Positions 46,067-56,900 of a DNA stretch of 64,000 nt are shown here, piece after piece (the first letter of the stretch is position 1; every line of letters starts with the position of its first letter). The stretch covers positions 62,001 through 126,000 of the forward strand of contig NZ_CANMNP010000019.1 of the NCBI RefSeq assembly GCF_947499295.1. Reading direction: 5' to 3'. This DNA is from an uncultured Roseibium sp. GTDB taxonomy: Bacteria; Pseudomonadota; Alphaproteobacteria; Rhizobiales; Stappiaceae. The notes beneath the pieces were generated by a model. It was not told where the DNA came from. It searched no databases and worked only from the letters and a program-made list of their open reading frames with translations. The position numbers were made by a program, and so were the translations under genes.

Positions 46067-46111
46067 CTGCACCTCATATCTCATTCAAAATTGTGGAAAA
46101 ATTCTCCATCA

Positions 46112-46127
46112 TTTACGTAAACGTCAA
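46112..46127. promoter_or_regulatory. Possible MerR/LiuR-type operator
   Basis: The 16-bp imperfect palindrome TTTACGTAAACGTCAA (ACGT half-sites two bases apart) resembles the operator of LiuR-type regulators of branched-chain amino acid and fatty acid degradation. It lies just upstream of the thioesterase gene. The match is from remembered consensus. Confidence 0.4.
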
Positions 46128-46232
46128 TAAGCGCGAAATGCAAGCGGCGATTTGGCGACAAGAGCTGTGAAAGACTATCAAACGCTTCGTGGGTGGCGAC
46201 AATGTCCCAGTGAGACGAGCCGAAGGAATTGA

Positions 46233-47576
46233 CTATTCTGCCGGACTTGCCTGTTTGGGTCTGCGCCTTTCATACGCCTGAGCTCCATAGTTCCAAAGCC
46301 AGATCGCCAATCGTTTCAAGCCAACACCTGTTCGCATCTCAAATTCTTCAAAATGAAATCGACCGACAGGTAGCCCTTCCAAAACCAATTTTCTCTTCAA
46401 GCCCTTGCGCATCTCAACAGGCCCACAAAAGAAAACATGTGCTTGCGAGAGCCGTCCACTGAGATCGTCGACGATACGTTCTGCTGAAAGACGAACGCCT
46501 TCGTTTGAGTTGATAATGATGAGTTCGAGATTGTCAGCCTTCATTGCAATCTCTTCCAACTCGCGCGCATAGGGAATATCGCCACGCTCTCGCACGCAGT
46601 AATAGAGTTTCACGTGGCCGCTCTCTCGAGTTTTCACGCTTTCCGTGAATGCAAGAAATGGTGTGATCCCAACCCCAGCCCCAATCCAAACCTGGGGACC
46701 ACTTCCCTTTGGCATGGTAAAGTGACCGTAGGGGCCCGTAATTCTGGCGGACATCCCAACCTTTAGCTCTCTACGAAGGCGCCGTGAGTAGTCCCCAAGT
46801 TCCTTGATTGAAAACCGCAATGCTCGATCTTGGGTCTGCGCCGCACTCAATGTGAAAGGATGTTCTTCGGAAAGACCAACTGCGTTAACTGAAAGAAATG
46901 CAAACTGCCCGGGTTCATGTCTCAGGCCCTGCCCCTGAGGGTGAAGGATTACTTCCGTCAAATCGCCGAGATGCCTGACGGATGCAACTTGATAAGCATG
47001 CCCTAGCCTTGCTACAGGGCGGAGAACCGCCATCCAGAGGTAACTCAATATGCCGATGAGGCAAAAGCTGGAAACATAGAGACCAAGCGGCTCCAGATTT
47101 GAAAATGGTTTTTCGATAAAGAAAAAATGAAACGCCCCGAAAAAGAAGAAAATTCCAATCAGCCTGTGGCTCCATTTCCAAAGATGGTATGGAATGAAGG
47201 TGATCACGGAAGCAATGGTCAATATGAGTAAGCCGTAGAGACCGACCTCCCCGATGTCTTCCGCGATTCCTGACAAAGGCCCTCCTCGCAGTCCATCGAT
47301 TTCTGCGTCAATGATGTCGTGCAGGCCGAGACACACCATCGCGGTGATACCTAACCACTTGTGCAACACGTAAACTCGATCAAGTGGCCCGAAAACGAAT
47401 TCCAGCCCCGGCATACGGGTGGCGATGAACTGGTTAATTCCCATCAGAATGAGTGCGGTGGATCCGAGGTATTGACTGAAAATCGCAATCGGATCGCTGG
47501 ATAAAAGCAATGGCCAGTACCAAAGAAGCGGTAAAGTCGATGCGATGAAAACGAGGATGAAACCAATCAAGCGCAC
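46233..47576 (-). CDS. Ferric-reductase-like transmembrane flavocytochrome
   Basis: A 447-residue membrane oxidoreductase. Six hydrophobic helices occupy residues 1-195 (ferric reductase-like domain), with His candidates for heme in VLHKWLGITAMVCLGLHD and WSHRLIGIFFFFGAFHFFF. A ferredoxin-reductase module follows: FAD region HPFTLSAAQTQ, nucleotide motif WIGAGVGITPFLAF and CGPVEMRKGL near the end. It should move electrons from NAD(P)H via FAD and heme across the membrane, to Fe(III) or another acceptor. Start is a GTG at 47576. It stands alone between the thioesterase and the bmt terminator. Confidence 0.9.
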   Translation of the reverse strand: MRLIGFILVFIASTLPLLWYWPLLLSSDPIAIFSQYLGSTALILMGINQFIATRMPGLEFVFGPLDRVYVLHKWLGITAMVCLGLHDIIDAEIDGLRGGPLSGIAEDIGEVGLYGLLILTIASVITFIPYHLWKWSHRLIGIFFFFGAFHFFFIEKPFSNLEPLGLYVSSFCLIGILSYLWMAVLRPVARLGHAYQVASVRHLGDLTEVILHPQGQGLRHEPGQFAFLSVNAVGLSEEHPFTLSAAQTQDRALRFSIKELGDYSRRLRRELKVGMSARITGPYGHFTMPKGSGPQVWIGAGVGITPFLAFTESVKTRESGHVKLYYCVRERGDIPYARELEEIAMKADNLELIIINSNEGVRLSAERIVDDLSGRLSQAHVFFCGPVEMRKGLKRKLVLEGLPVGRFHFEEFEMRTGVGLKRLAIWLWNYGAQAYERRRPKQASPAE

Positions 47577-47681
47577 TTTTAGATTTCCATTTGTGGCTAC
47601 AACGTCGATGCGGTCGTCCGAGCTTTGGATTCGTTAGGGTTTCACTTTGAAGATCGCAATAGGAGTGAAGGGCTGGCAGAC

Positions 47682-47708
47682 AAAAAAGGCGCTCATTGAG
47701 CGCCTTTT
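47682..47708 (-). terminator. Rho-independent terminator of bmt
   Basis: Leftward reading gives an 11-bp stem (AAAAGGCGCTC/GAGCGCCTTTT) with a 3-nt loop and a U-run, 30 nt after the bmt stop. Both flanks are A/T-rich, so it could work in either direction, but only bmt is transcribed toward it closely. Confidence 0.85.
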
Positions 47709-47738
47709 AGAACCAAAGTTTATGATGTAGATCGAGTC

Positions 47739-48767
47739 TCAACCGCGGCGCCGTCCTCTGCGGCGGCCGGCTCCTGCAGCCTCACCTTCTGCACGCGCCG
47801 CATCTGCTTTCTTATTCGGCGGAGAAACCAGCGGACCAATCTCGGAAATCATTGTTTCAAGCGTTGGACGTGGCCCAACCTTATGACTGTCCAATGCACT
47901 TCTCATGGCTGCAAGATGACTTGGCGACGTTCCGCAACAGCCCCCAATTATGCGCGCTCCGACATCCATCGCCATGTGAGCATACTTCGCCATCAATTCG
48001 GGTGTTCCAGTATAGACGACTTCGTCGCCTTGAATTTGCGGTATGCCGCAATTGGCTTTGGCGACAACAATCGCATCAGGATAGGCCTCAGTAATTTCCA
48101 TGATGGCCGCCAGTAGGTCCGACGCTCCGACACCGCAGTTGGAACCGATCGCGACCGGTGTACACGCAAACTGGGTTTGCAACTCACCAAGGCTTGCGGG
48201 AGCAAGGCCCATCATGGTCTTGCCAGCAGTGTCAAAACTTGCGGTTATCACAAGTGGCAGATCAAACTCGCTCGCTGCTTCAGCAGCCGCCTTCATCTCC
48301 TCGACAGCTGACATTGTTTCTACCCAGAGAACATCTGCGCCGCCGTCCTTCAGACCTTCGATCTGTTCCCTGAATGCCTCGACACCTTCTTGGTAGCTCA
48401 AGGCGCCAAGAGGTTGAAACAGCTCGCCTGTGGGGCCAATGGAACCGGCGATGAGGATTTCACGATCGGTCTCCTCGGCGACCTCGCGTGCCAGCTGTAC
48501 ACCAATACTGTTGAGTTCGTTCACGCGATCCTGAGCCGCATGTAGCTTGAGACGGTGACGGTTGCATCCAAACGTGTTCGTCAGGATGATATCAGCACCA
48601 GCGTCAACGAAGGACCTGTGCAAGGCCTTGATCTTTTCTGGCTCGTCCGTATTCCAAAGCTCTGGCGCATCACCTGAGACAAGCCCCATGTCAAACAGAT
48701 TGGTACCGATGGCTCCATCGGCAAGAAGCGCTCCGCGTCGGGACAAAAGGCTTTCCAGCTTGGACAT
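47739..48767 (-). CDS. bmt: Betaine/homocysteine S-methyltransferase
   Basis: Transfers a methyl group from glycine betaine (or another methyl donor) to homocysteine, giving methionine. 342 residues. Family segments: LLADGAIGTNLFDMGL, ILTNTFGCNRHRLKLH, GSIGPTGELFQPLG, GSNCGVGASD (first zinc Cys) and IIGGCCGTSPSHLAAMR (two zinc Cys). The last 20 residues form a basic tail (GAGRRRGRRRG). No corrinoid-binding domain. It is divergent from the MttB-family gene across 241 nt, a pairing that points to betaine or methylamine demethylation. Confidence 0.92.
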   Translation of the reverse strand: MSKLESLLSRRGALLADGAIGTNLFDMGLVSGDAPELWNTDEPEKIKALHRSFVDAGADIILTNTFGCNRHRLKLHAAQDRVNELNSIGVQLAREVAEETDREILIAGSIGPTGELFQPLGALSYQEGVEAFREQIEGLKDGGADVLWVETMSAVEEMKAAAEAASEFDLPLVITASFDTAGKTMMGLAPASLGELQTQFACTPVAIGSNCGVGASDLLAAIMEITEAYPDAIVVAKANCGIPQIQGDEVVYTGTPELMAKYAHMAMDVGARIIGGCCGTSPSHLAAMRSALDSHKVGPRPTLETMISEIGPLVSPPNKKADAARAEGEAAGAGRRRGRRRG

Positions 48768-49008
48768 TCAGCTGTCTTTCTTTTCAAATTTTTCGGGAAG
48801 GTCCGCAAGCTCTCTGTCGGCAAAGCAGGCCTTGCATTGCGATCGCTGTTTTCCCTTTTGAACCAAGAATGTCAATGGACAAACTGGTGAAAGCACAGCA
48901 ACAAAGCTACATGACGCATTTACGGCATTGTGCGACGCATCTGATGCCCGGTTATAAATGCGCCTGATTGAGACTACGCCAACTAAAATTTGTACTGGGA
49001 GACACGAA
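48768..49008. promoter_or_regulatory. Divergent control region bmt / MttB-family gene
   Basis: Rightward, TATAAA (48953-48958) with TTGTGC (48928-48933) at 19 bp is a candidate promoter. The heptamer GACGCAT occurs twice (48913-48919 and 48934-48940), 21 bp apart, i.e. two helical turns. The palindrome GCATC-T-GATGC lies at 48937-48947. These could be activator sites controlling methyl-donor use. No SAM riboswitch was recognised. Confidence 0.4.
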
Positions 49009-50547
49009 ATGTCTGACGCCGCCCCATCTGGCCGACGCGGTAGGAATGCTCGTAGAGAAAGGCGCCAAGCCGGCCCCGGCGCAATAGCTGTCCCATTTAT
49101 CTCACGAAACATTCCCAACTATGAAGTCCTGACCGATGAAGGGGCCGCCCGGATTGAAGCGAACACAGACACGATTCTTGCAGAGATCGGACTGGAGTTC
49201 CGAGAGGATCCCGAAGTTCTCGAAATCTGGAAATCCGCCGGCGCTGAGGTCGACGGCGAACGCGTTCGTTTTCCGAAAGGTATGTTGCGTGAAATCCTCA
49301 AATCGGCACCTTCGCAATTCACCCAGCACGCGCGCAATCCTGCCCGAAATGTTGAAATCGGCGGCAATAACCTCGTTTTTGCGCCGGTTTATGGCCCCCC
49401 ATTTGTGACTGATCTCGACCAGGGCCGCCGCTACGGCACCATTGAAGATTTCAGGAATTTCGTGAAGCTTGCCTATATGTCGCCTTGGCTGCATCACTCC
49501 GGCGGCACCGTTTGTGAGCCTGTGGACCTACCGGTCAACAAACGCCACTTCGATATGGTGTATGCTCACATCAAGTATTCCGACAAACCCTTTATGGGCT
49601 CTGTAACGGCTCCTGAACGTGCGGAAGACTCGGTGAAGATGGCGCAAATCGTGTTCGGCGAAGACTTCGTCGACCAAAAATGTGTCATGATCCAGCTTAT
49701 CAACGCGAACTCGCCGCTTGTCTACGATGCCACAATGCTTGGAGCGCTTAAAGTCTACGCCCGGCACAATCAGGCATGCATCGTTTCACCGTTCATTCTG
49801 GCGGGCGCCATGAGCCCGGTCACCGTTGCCGGTACACTCGCTCAAGTTTTGGCCGAAGCAATGGCCGGATGCGCTCTGACACAACTTGTGCGGCCTGGTG
49901 CCCCCGTTGTCTTCGGAGCCTTTGTCAGCTCCATATCCATGCAGTCCGGAGCCCCAACATTCGGCAGCCCGGAAGGGTCATTGCTGCTCAACGGAGCCGC
50001 GAAACTGGCCAGAAGGCTCAATCTTCCCTTCCGTTCGGGAGGATCATTTACCGCGTCGAAGAGCCCTGACGCACAGTCCGCGCAAGAATCTGCGCAAACA
50101 ATCCTCGCAACCGTTCAGTCAGGTGTGAACTTCGCTCTCCATTCCGCGGGTTGGCTGGAAGGCGGTCTTTGCTCTTCTTACGAGAAATTTGTCATGGATG
50201 CCGATCAGCTCGGCATGATGCACGTGCTCGCAAAGGGCATCGATATCTCCGATGAGAGCCTGGCAATGGATGCCCTGGAAGAAGTTGGGCCCGGAGGCCA
50301 TTTCCTAGGCGCCTCGCACACGCAGCGCAATTTCGAGAGCGCATTCTATCGCTCAGCGATCGCCGACAACAACTCATATGAGCAATGGCTCGCAGACGGC
50401 GAACTGGATGCTGCAATGCGTGCGAATTCGCGATGGAAGGAACAGTTAAGGGCCTATTCGGGACCTGATCTTGACCCTGGAATCGACGATGCCTTGTTGG
50501 ATTTCATGGCCAAACGCAAGGCATCTTTTCCCGACAGCAACGTTTGA
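49009..50547 (+). CDS. Trimethylamine methyltransferase (MttB) family protein, non-pyrrolysine
   Basis: A 512-residue MttB-superfamily methyltransferase. The frame has no internal TAG, so unlike archaeal MttB it carries no pyrrolysine and belongs with MtgB-like members, some of which demethylate glycine betaine or other quaternary amines onto a corrinoid protein. Family segments: LAYMSPWLHHSGGTVCEPVDLP, IVSPFILAGAMSPVTVAGTLAQ, GAPVVFGAFVSSISMQSGAP and GGSFTASKSPDAQSAQES. The N-terminal 25 residues are strongly basic (SGRRGRNARRERRQ). Start 49009 follows GGGAGA. No corrinoid protein or activase gene is visible in the window. It ends at an intrinsic terminator. Confidence 0.9.
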   Translation: MSDAAPSGRRGRNARRERRQAGPGAIAVPFISRNIPNYEVLTDEGAARIEANTDTILAEIGLEFREDPEVLEIWKSAGAEVDGERVRFPKGMLREILKSAPSQFTQHARNPARNVEIGGNNLVFAPVYGPPFVTDLDQGRRYGTIEDFRNFVKLAYMSPWLHHSGGTVCEPVDLPVNKRHFDMVYAHIKYSDKPFMGSVTAPERAEDSVKMAQIVFGEDFVDQKCVMIQLINANSPLVYDATMLGALKVYARHNQACIVSPFILAGAMSPVTVAGTLAQVLAEAMAGCALTQLVRPGAPVVFGAFVSSISMQSGAPTFGSPEGSLLLNGAAKLARRLNLPFRSGGSFTASKSPDAQSAQESAQTILATVQSGVNFALHSAGWLEGGLCSSYEKFVMDADQLGMMHVLAKGIDISDESLAMDALEEVGPGGHFLGASHTQRNFESAFYRSAIADNNSYEQWLADGELDAAMRANSRWKEQLRAYSGPDLDPGIDDALLDFMAKRKASFPDSNV

Positions 50548-50572
50548 ACGACCTTTCGCCATCGACATTGGG

Positions 50573-50601
50573 CGCCCTGCAGATAGCAGGGCGTCTTTTT
50601 T
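50573..50601 (+). terminator. Rho-independent terminator of the MttB-family gene
   Basis: Stem CGCCCTGC (50573-50580), loop AGATA, stem GCAGGGCG (50586-50593), followed by TC and seven T. It lies 26 nt after the stop codon. Confidence 0.92.
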
Positions 50602-50913
50602 TGAGCAATTTCATAGTGCTTGCTGCGAAAAACTGATGCACGTTAGCAATAACTGAAGGAAGACCAGCGGATTTTTTGCATAAAGTCTTCCAGAAGTTTC
50701 CAGCTTGAGTTAAAGGTTCCCAATCATTGCGGGTTTCTGACGCTGGAAACGCTCAGAAGCATGCGATAAGCTTGCGCACAAGTATTCGGGGATCGGTTGT
50801 GCCAAGCAGGTTTAAAGCTTGAGGGAGCTGTTTGAGATGCGAATTCGCTGACCATTATTTTATTAAATACCTCAATGACTTGACCGATCCCGATAAATAA
50901 AACAGGTTGTTCT
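50602..50913. promoter_or_regulatory. Upstream region and candidate promoter of rkpA
   Basis: No gene in this 312-nt stretch. A possible promoter is TTGAGA (50832-50837), an 18-bp spacer and TATTTT (50856-50861). The spacer contains the perfect 10-bp palindrome GCGAATTCGC (50839-50848), a possible operator. The region downstream of it is AT-rich. Confidence 0.4.
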
Positions 50914-53900
50914 GTGGCGTCTCTTACCTCAAACATAAACATTCTCGGTTATTCTACGCGTCTCCCAGGTGCCAATGATTCTGGCGAATTCTGGTCTCTT
51001 CTGAAGAATGGCGAATGCGCCGTGAGTTCCGTGTCGCCGGAACGCTGGCCGCTGACTCGTTTTTCACATCCTTCGCAATCTACTTCCGGAAAGACGTATA
51101 CCTTTGCAGCCGGGCAACTCGATGATGTCTGGGGATTTGACCCATCATTTTTTGGCATTTCCCCGCGTGAAGCAGTCCAAATGGACCCGCAGCAAAGATT
51201 GCTCCTTCAGCTGGTCTGGGAAGCGCTTGAACATGCGAATATGCGTCCGAGCGATCTGGCAGGTTCAAATACCGGAGTTTATGTAGGCGCATCCTCTTTG
51301 GACTACCACCATCGTTTTCTGGTGGATCCTGCCATGGCCGACATGCAATTCATGACCGGCAACACGCTGTCCATTGTCTCAAACCGAATTTCCTATATCT
51401 ACGATCTCCGGGGCCCAAGCTTTACCGTCGACACCGCTTGTTCTTCCTCCATCGTCGCCTTGCATGAGGCTGTTTCAGCCATTGAAAGCGGGCAGATCGA
51501 CACCGCAATCGTTTGCGGCGTCAGCCTGCTTCTCAGTCCCTTTGCATTTGTCGGTTTCTCTAGGGCAACAATGCTCTCGCCAACCGGCCTCTGTCAGGCC
51601 TTTGACGCCAACGGAGATGGATATGTGCGTTCGGAAGGCGGCGCGGTACTTGTTCTGCGTGCTGACCGCGCAGGAATACCGGAAGGTGCAAAGAGCCACG
51701 GAAAACTGTTGGCGACAGGGATCAACGCCGACGGAAGAACAGTGGGTCTTTCTCTGCCCTCGCCTTACGCCCAAGCAGATCTGCTTCGGGAGATTTATGA
51801 AGGATTGGAAATAGACCCGTCAGAACTTGCCTTTGTCGAAGCACACGGGACTGGGACGCGTGTTGGCGATCCAGCCGAAGCAGATGCACTTGGCAAGGTT
51901 ATTGGCCAAAAACGAAGTGATGTGCTTCCGATCGGCTCGGTGAAGACAAATGTTGGCCACCTTGAACCGGTATCTGGCCTGATTGGATTTTTAAAATCCG
52001 TCATGGCGCTTCGGGAAGATCTCTTTCCAAAGTCCTTGCATTTCAACACTCCCAATCCCGATATCCCGTTTGATGAACTGAATCTGAAGGTTGCGGGAGA
52101 GGCGATTTCGCTTGAGCGCAATGGGAAACGCCGACTGGCCGGGATCAATTCCTTCGGATTTGGCGGCACCAACGCGCATGCCGTCATTGGCGATGCGGAC
52201 CCGCTTCCTGGCAAAGGCAAAAAGAAATCAAAGCAAACACCTGCGGCTGAAGCTCCGCTTGTAGTTAGCGCACGATCCAAGGAAGCGCTCCAGCAACTTG
52301 CCGGCAGGTACCTGGACTATCTGGCAAACGAACCGAATGAGAGTGTTGAAGACCTCATTTCCACCAGCGTCCACGCCCGCGATCTTCTTTCAGAACGGTT
52401 GGTCGTTCTAGGAAAAACAAAATCGGAGAAGGTTGACGCCCTTCGTGCATTTGCTGAAGACGGAAACGAGAACGATAACCTGATTGCCGGAAGCATCATC
52501 AAACCAGATGCCAAGGTTGGATTTGTGTTTTCTGGCAATGGGTCCCAATGGGCTGGGATGGGCCAAGAGGCCTATCAGGCAGATGTTTCCTTCCGGAATT
52601 CCTTCGACAAAGTCGACAAGATCTTCATGGGACTTAGTGGCTGGTCCCTTGTCACCACACTCTTTGCGGAAGATTTGGAAAGCGATCTGGAAAGATCCGA
52701 GGTTGCGCAACCTCTTTTGTTTGCAATTCAAGTCGCCATCGTCGAAGCCTTGCGGGACAGAGGCATCGAAGCTTCAGGCACGACTGGACATTCCGTTGGC
52801 GAGGTTGCAGCCGCCTGGTGTGCTGGTGCTCTTGACCTTAAGCAAGCGGTCAAGGTCATAAGAGCCCGATCCAGCGAACAGGAAGTTGTCCGGGACCTTG
52901 GTTCCATGGGGGCACTGCTGCTTCCGGCGGAAAAAGCTGTCGAAGCGATTAAAGAGAGCGGCCTGCCCCGTCTGGAGCTTGCTGCAGACAACAGTCCTCG
53001 CAGTGTCACCATTTCAGGTGATAGTGAGAGCCTCGACGCGTTTGCCAAGTTCGCGCGGAAAAAGAAATGGGCCATGCGGAAGCTCAATCTGGCATATCCC
53101 TTCCACAGCGCACTTGTTGACCCGATTGAAAAACCACTGCTGGCAGCACTGAAGGGCCTGAAACCCTCGCCCGCTGCTCTACCCTTCTATTCGACAGTCA
53201 CGCCGGAATTGCCCGATACCAAGGTTTCCGCCGAGTACTGGTGGAAAAATGTTCGTCAACCCGTGAAGTTTGCAACTGCAATCGAAAACATGGCGGCTGA
53301 CGATTTTTCCGTTTTGGTTGAAATTGGACCCAAGGCCGTGTTGGGGACGTATGTGAATGACGTCCTGCGTGCGAAAGGCAAGAAAGCCAAGTTCCTGGAA
53401 ACGTTGAAAGAGCCGTCCAAGAACTCTGAAGCACGCGAGACCAATCCAATTGACCGCATCGCCGCTTCAATCCTTGCAAATGGTGGCGTCACCGTACTGG
53501 AAAAATATGTCGGGCCGAAACCTGCGCTTATGCGCCCGCTGCCCTCCTATCCTTGGCAAAACTCGGACTATCGGCCCGAAAATAGTCCCGAGCATATTGA
53601 TTTCATGTTTGGCCAGAACTGGCCCCTGCTCGGACACAGGCTCCGCAAAGATACCGCGGAATGGTTCAACCATATCGACAGCGGCTCCCTTCCTTTTCTT
53701 CAGGATCACAAGGTCGAGGACAGTGTCGTCTTTCCCGCTGCCGGTTATATAGAAATGAGCCTTCGCGCCGCCTTGCGCTGGACAAAGGGCGAAATAATTG
53801 AACTGCGAGATTTCGACATTGTTCGCCCGCTGGTAATTGAAGGTGACGAAGTTTGGGAGACACAAGTCAGGATATCGTCTGACGACAGTGTTGTTGAAAT

Positions 53901-56900
53901 TCTGTCGAGGCCAAGACTTTCCGACAATGACTGGTCCCTGAATGCCCGGGGAACCTTTATCACCCCGTCTACGTCTTCCCGAACCCCTTGGCTAAAGACA
54001 GGCGAGCAATCGATTTCGCAGTTGGGCCATGACGAACTTTACAAGATAACGGAAACCTTCGGCCTGAATTACGGGCCTGCATTCCGCCGCGCCGACAAAG
54101 TCATAAAGCATAGCGACAAAACTGCGACTGTCTCTCTGCTTGGTCAGGATGCCACTGTCGAGCCGCTTTCATTCGCTCTTTGTCCGACACTTGTCGATGC
54201 CGGTTTCCACGGCCTCTTCGCGTTGTTGGACGGCGTTGAAGACATCCCTCAAAACACCTCTTTCCTGCCGATCAGGTTGGGTACGCTTCGCCTGTTGGCG
54301 CCGGACAGCAAGCCGACCTCTGTTCGAATTGAGGTTACCAAAGCCTCACCTCGATCCATCGAGGCAAGTTTCGAGTTTCTCGACGCCGACGGCCTGACTG
54401 TCGCTCGCCTGATTAAATCTCGATTCAAAGCCGTCACATTGGGTCAGGACTTTCAACCAGACGATCTGGTCTACCGGCAAATTGCATCAATACTTCCGGA
54501 GAGTGATCGAACTTCACCGCTTGAACAGACGTTCAAGGGTATCTCGGCGCTGGCGGCGGACCTTGGACTTGCAGGTTCGGATGATGAAGAACTCGATGAT
54601 AGTCGTGTGCTCATTGAAGCGTTCGGCAGAACGATTGCTCATCAAACTCTTTTCAATAAGTTCGGCAGTCGAATTGTCCGCGTTCCGGACTTGATGGCTT
54701 CCGGCGAGTTGCATGAAACCTCGGGTCCCCTTGCTTGCACATTGTTTCTATGGCTCTGTGAAAGCGAGCTTTGCAACGAAACCGAAAGCGGTTTTAACCT
54801 AAAGAATCCCGAAGAATACCCATCACCTGCGGAACTGCTGCAGGCCCTGACAGACGGTGGCGGCGAACACATAGCTGAGGCCGCGCTACTTGCACGCCTT
54901 TGGACAGGACTGGAAACGATCCTTTCCGATGGTCTGGAAGACACTGCCAGCAAACTCTATTCCTCCAGTCTTTTTGAAGCTTACAAAGCTTCTTCTCCTG
55001 GAAAACGCGCTTTGACAGCCGCGCTTCAAGTGAGCGCGCTGAAGTTCGTGGAGACTTGGCCAAAAGACCAAGTGCTTCGTATTCTGCTTGTTGGTGCGAC
55101 TGGTGCTCTAGCCGCGAATCTCGATACGGTTCTTGATCCGACTCATATGGCCCTGACTGTGACCGATGCGACCACAGCACAAGTCGGGCGCGGCGAACGT
55201 CTCTGGCAAGGCTCACCCACGACTGAATTTGTCGAACCCTCGGAAGCGGATTTCAAGTTTGACAACCATTTCGACCTCATACTTTTCGACACGTCTCTTG
55301 CTGACATTGACTCTGAAACGCTAAAGCTTTTTGCGCGTTCAGCATTGACCAACGGCGTAGTCCTAGCCGCCGAAGCTTTGCCACAGCCCCTGACTGATTT
55401 GATCATGGGTGTTGGAAGCTCCTGGTGGGACGATACTGCAACGGCGGAATTCCCGGTTACCAAGCAACTGAACGACTGGGCCAAACCGCTGGAAGCAGCG
55501 GGTTTCCGGATGGTTGAAAGTGTACCGTTAAAAAGCACACAGATCGAAGCTGATTTGATTGCTGCCCGAGCGCCTTCAACTGGTTCAGATGAAGTGACGG
55601 AAAATGACGCGGCTGCTTCGGACACTCAAGATTTTCAGAAATCCTACCTGCTGCTGACCGATGCGGATGGCACGTCACATCGGCTTGCCGAAGGCCTGAA
55701 GTCTTGCCTGGAGCGCAATGGCCACAAGGCAACTCTATTGGTTCCAGGCGAAATCACGGAAGAACTCGGAGAGGACATTTGGAGTGCGTCACTCGACGCA
55801 GACAAGTTGAGTGCATCGGCTGATGCCGCGCTGAACAAGCTGCTCTTTGATCATCAAGGTCGCGTCGTTCATTTGCTGGGTGCATACGCCGACGACACCG
55901 ATGCGCTGAAGTCTGTTGACACAAGAGCTTATAGCCTCATGGCGCTGCTCAAGGCGCTTGGGCCGAATAGCGGCGAGTTTACGCTGGTTTCGCCGGCTGG
56001 TGCGCAGGATATTGCAGGCGGTAAGGCCGCAGTGCCAAGTCAGGCAGGGATCTGGGCATTTGGCCGAGTGGTTATGAACGAGTACCCGGATGCCAATCTG
56101 AAGCTGATCGATGTCTCACCTGATTTGGAACCGGGGATCGCTGCGGCACGCGTTGCCGACGAAATTCTGATCGAGAACTGCGAAAGAGAAATCGTCCTAA
56201 ACAGCGAAACTCGGTCGGGTATTCGCATCCTCAGAGGTGGCGTTCTTCCAGAAACAACTCTTCCTGATGGTGCCCGACCGTCAATGAGACTTGATATCCA
56301 GAGGCAAGGATCGCTGGATCAACTCAACTGGCAAGCCGTCGAACGCAAGCCCTTGCAAGGCAACGACGTCGAAATTGCAGTTGACGCCAGCGGTTTGAAT
56401 TTCCGTGACGTGATGTGGGCGCTCGGATTGCTGCCTGAAGAAGCGCTTGAAGATGGATTTGCGGGACCAACACTCGGAATGGAGTGCTGTGGGCATGTTG
56501 TCGGTTGCGGGCCGGACGTGACACGTTTCAAACCCGGCGACAAAGTAATCACCTTTGCACCAGCCTGTTTTGCGACACATGTTACAGTCGCGGAAGCAGG
56601 ATGCGCGCCCATGCCTCGCACGGTTTCGGCTGAAGAAGCAGCTACAATCCCAGTTACCTTCCTGACTGCATATTATGCACTGGTTCATCTCGCTGAATTG
56701 TCAGAGGACGACACTGTTCTGATACATGGTGGTGCGGGTGGCGTCGGTCTGGCAGCACTTCAGATCGCAAAGTGGCGCGGTGCCAAAATCATCGCAACTG
56801 CAGGATCTGAAGACAAGCGTAACACCCTGGCTCTTCTCGGTGCAGATGTTGTGCTTGACTCGCGCAGCCTGGCATTCGTTGATGCAGTGATGGAGGAAAC

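Noticed and set aside
49009..50547. Pyrrolysine-containing trimethylamine methyltransferase
   Set aside because: The reading frame contains no TAG; it is full length without pyrrolysine.
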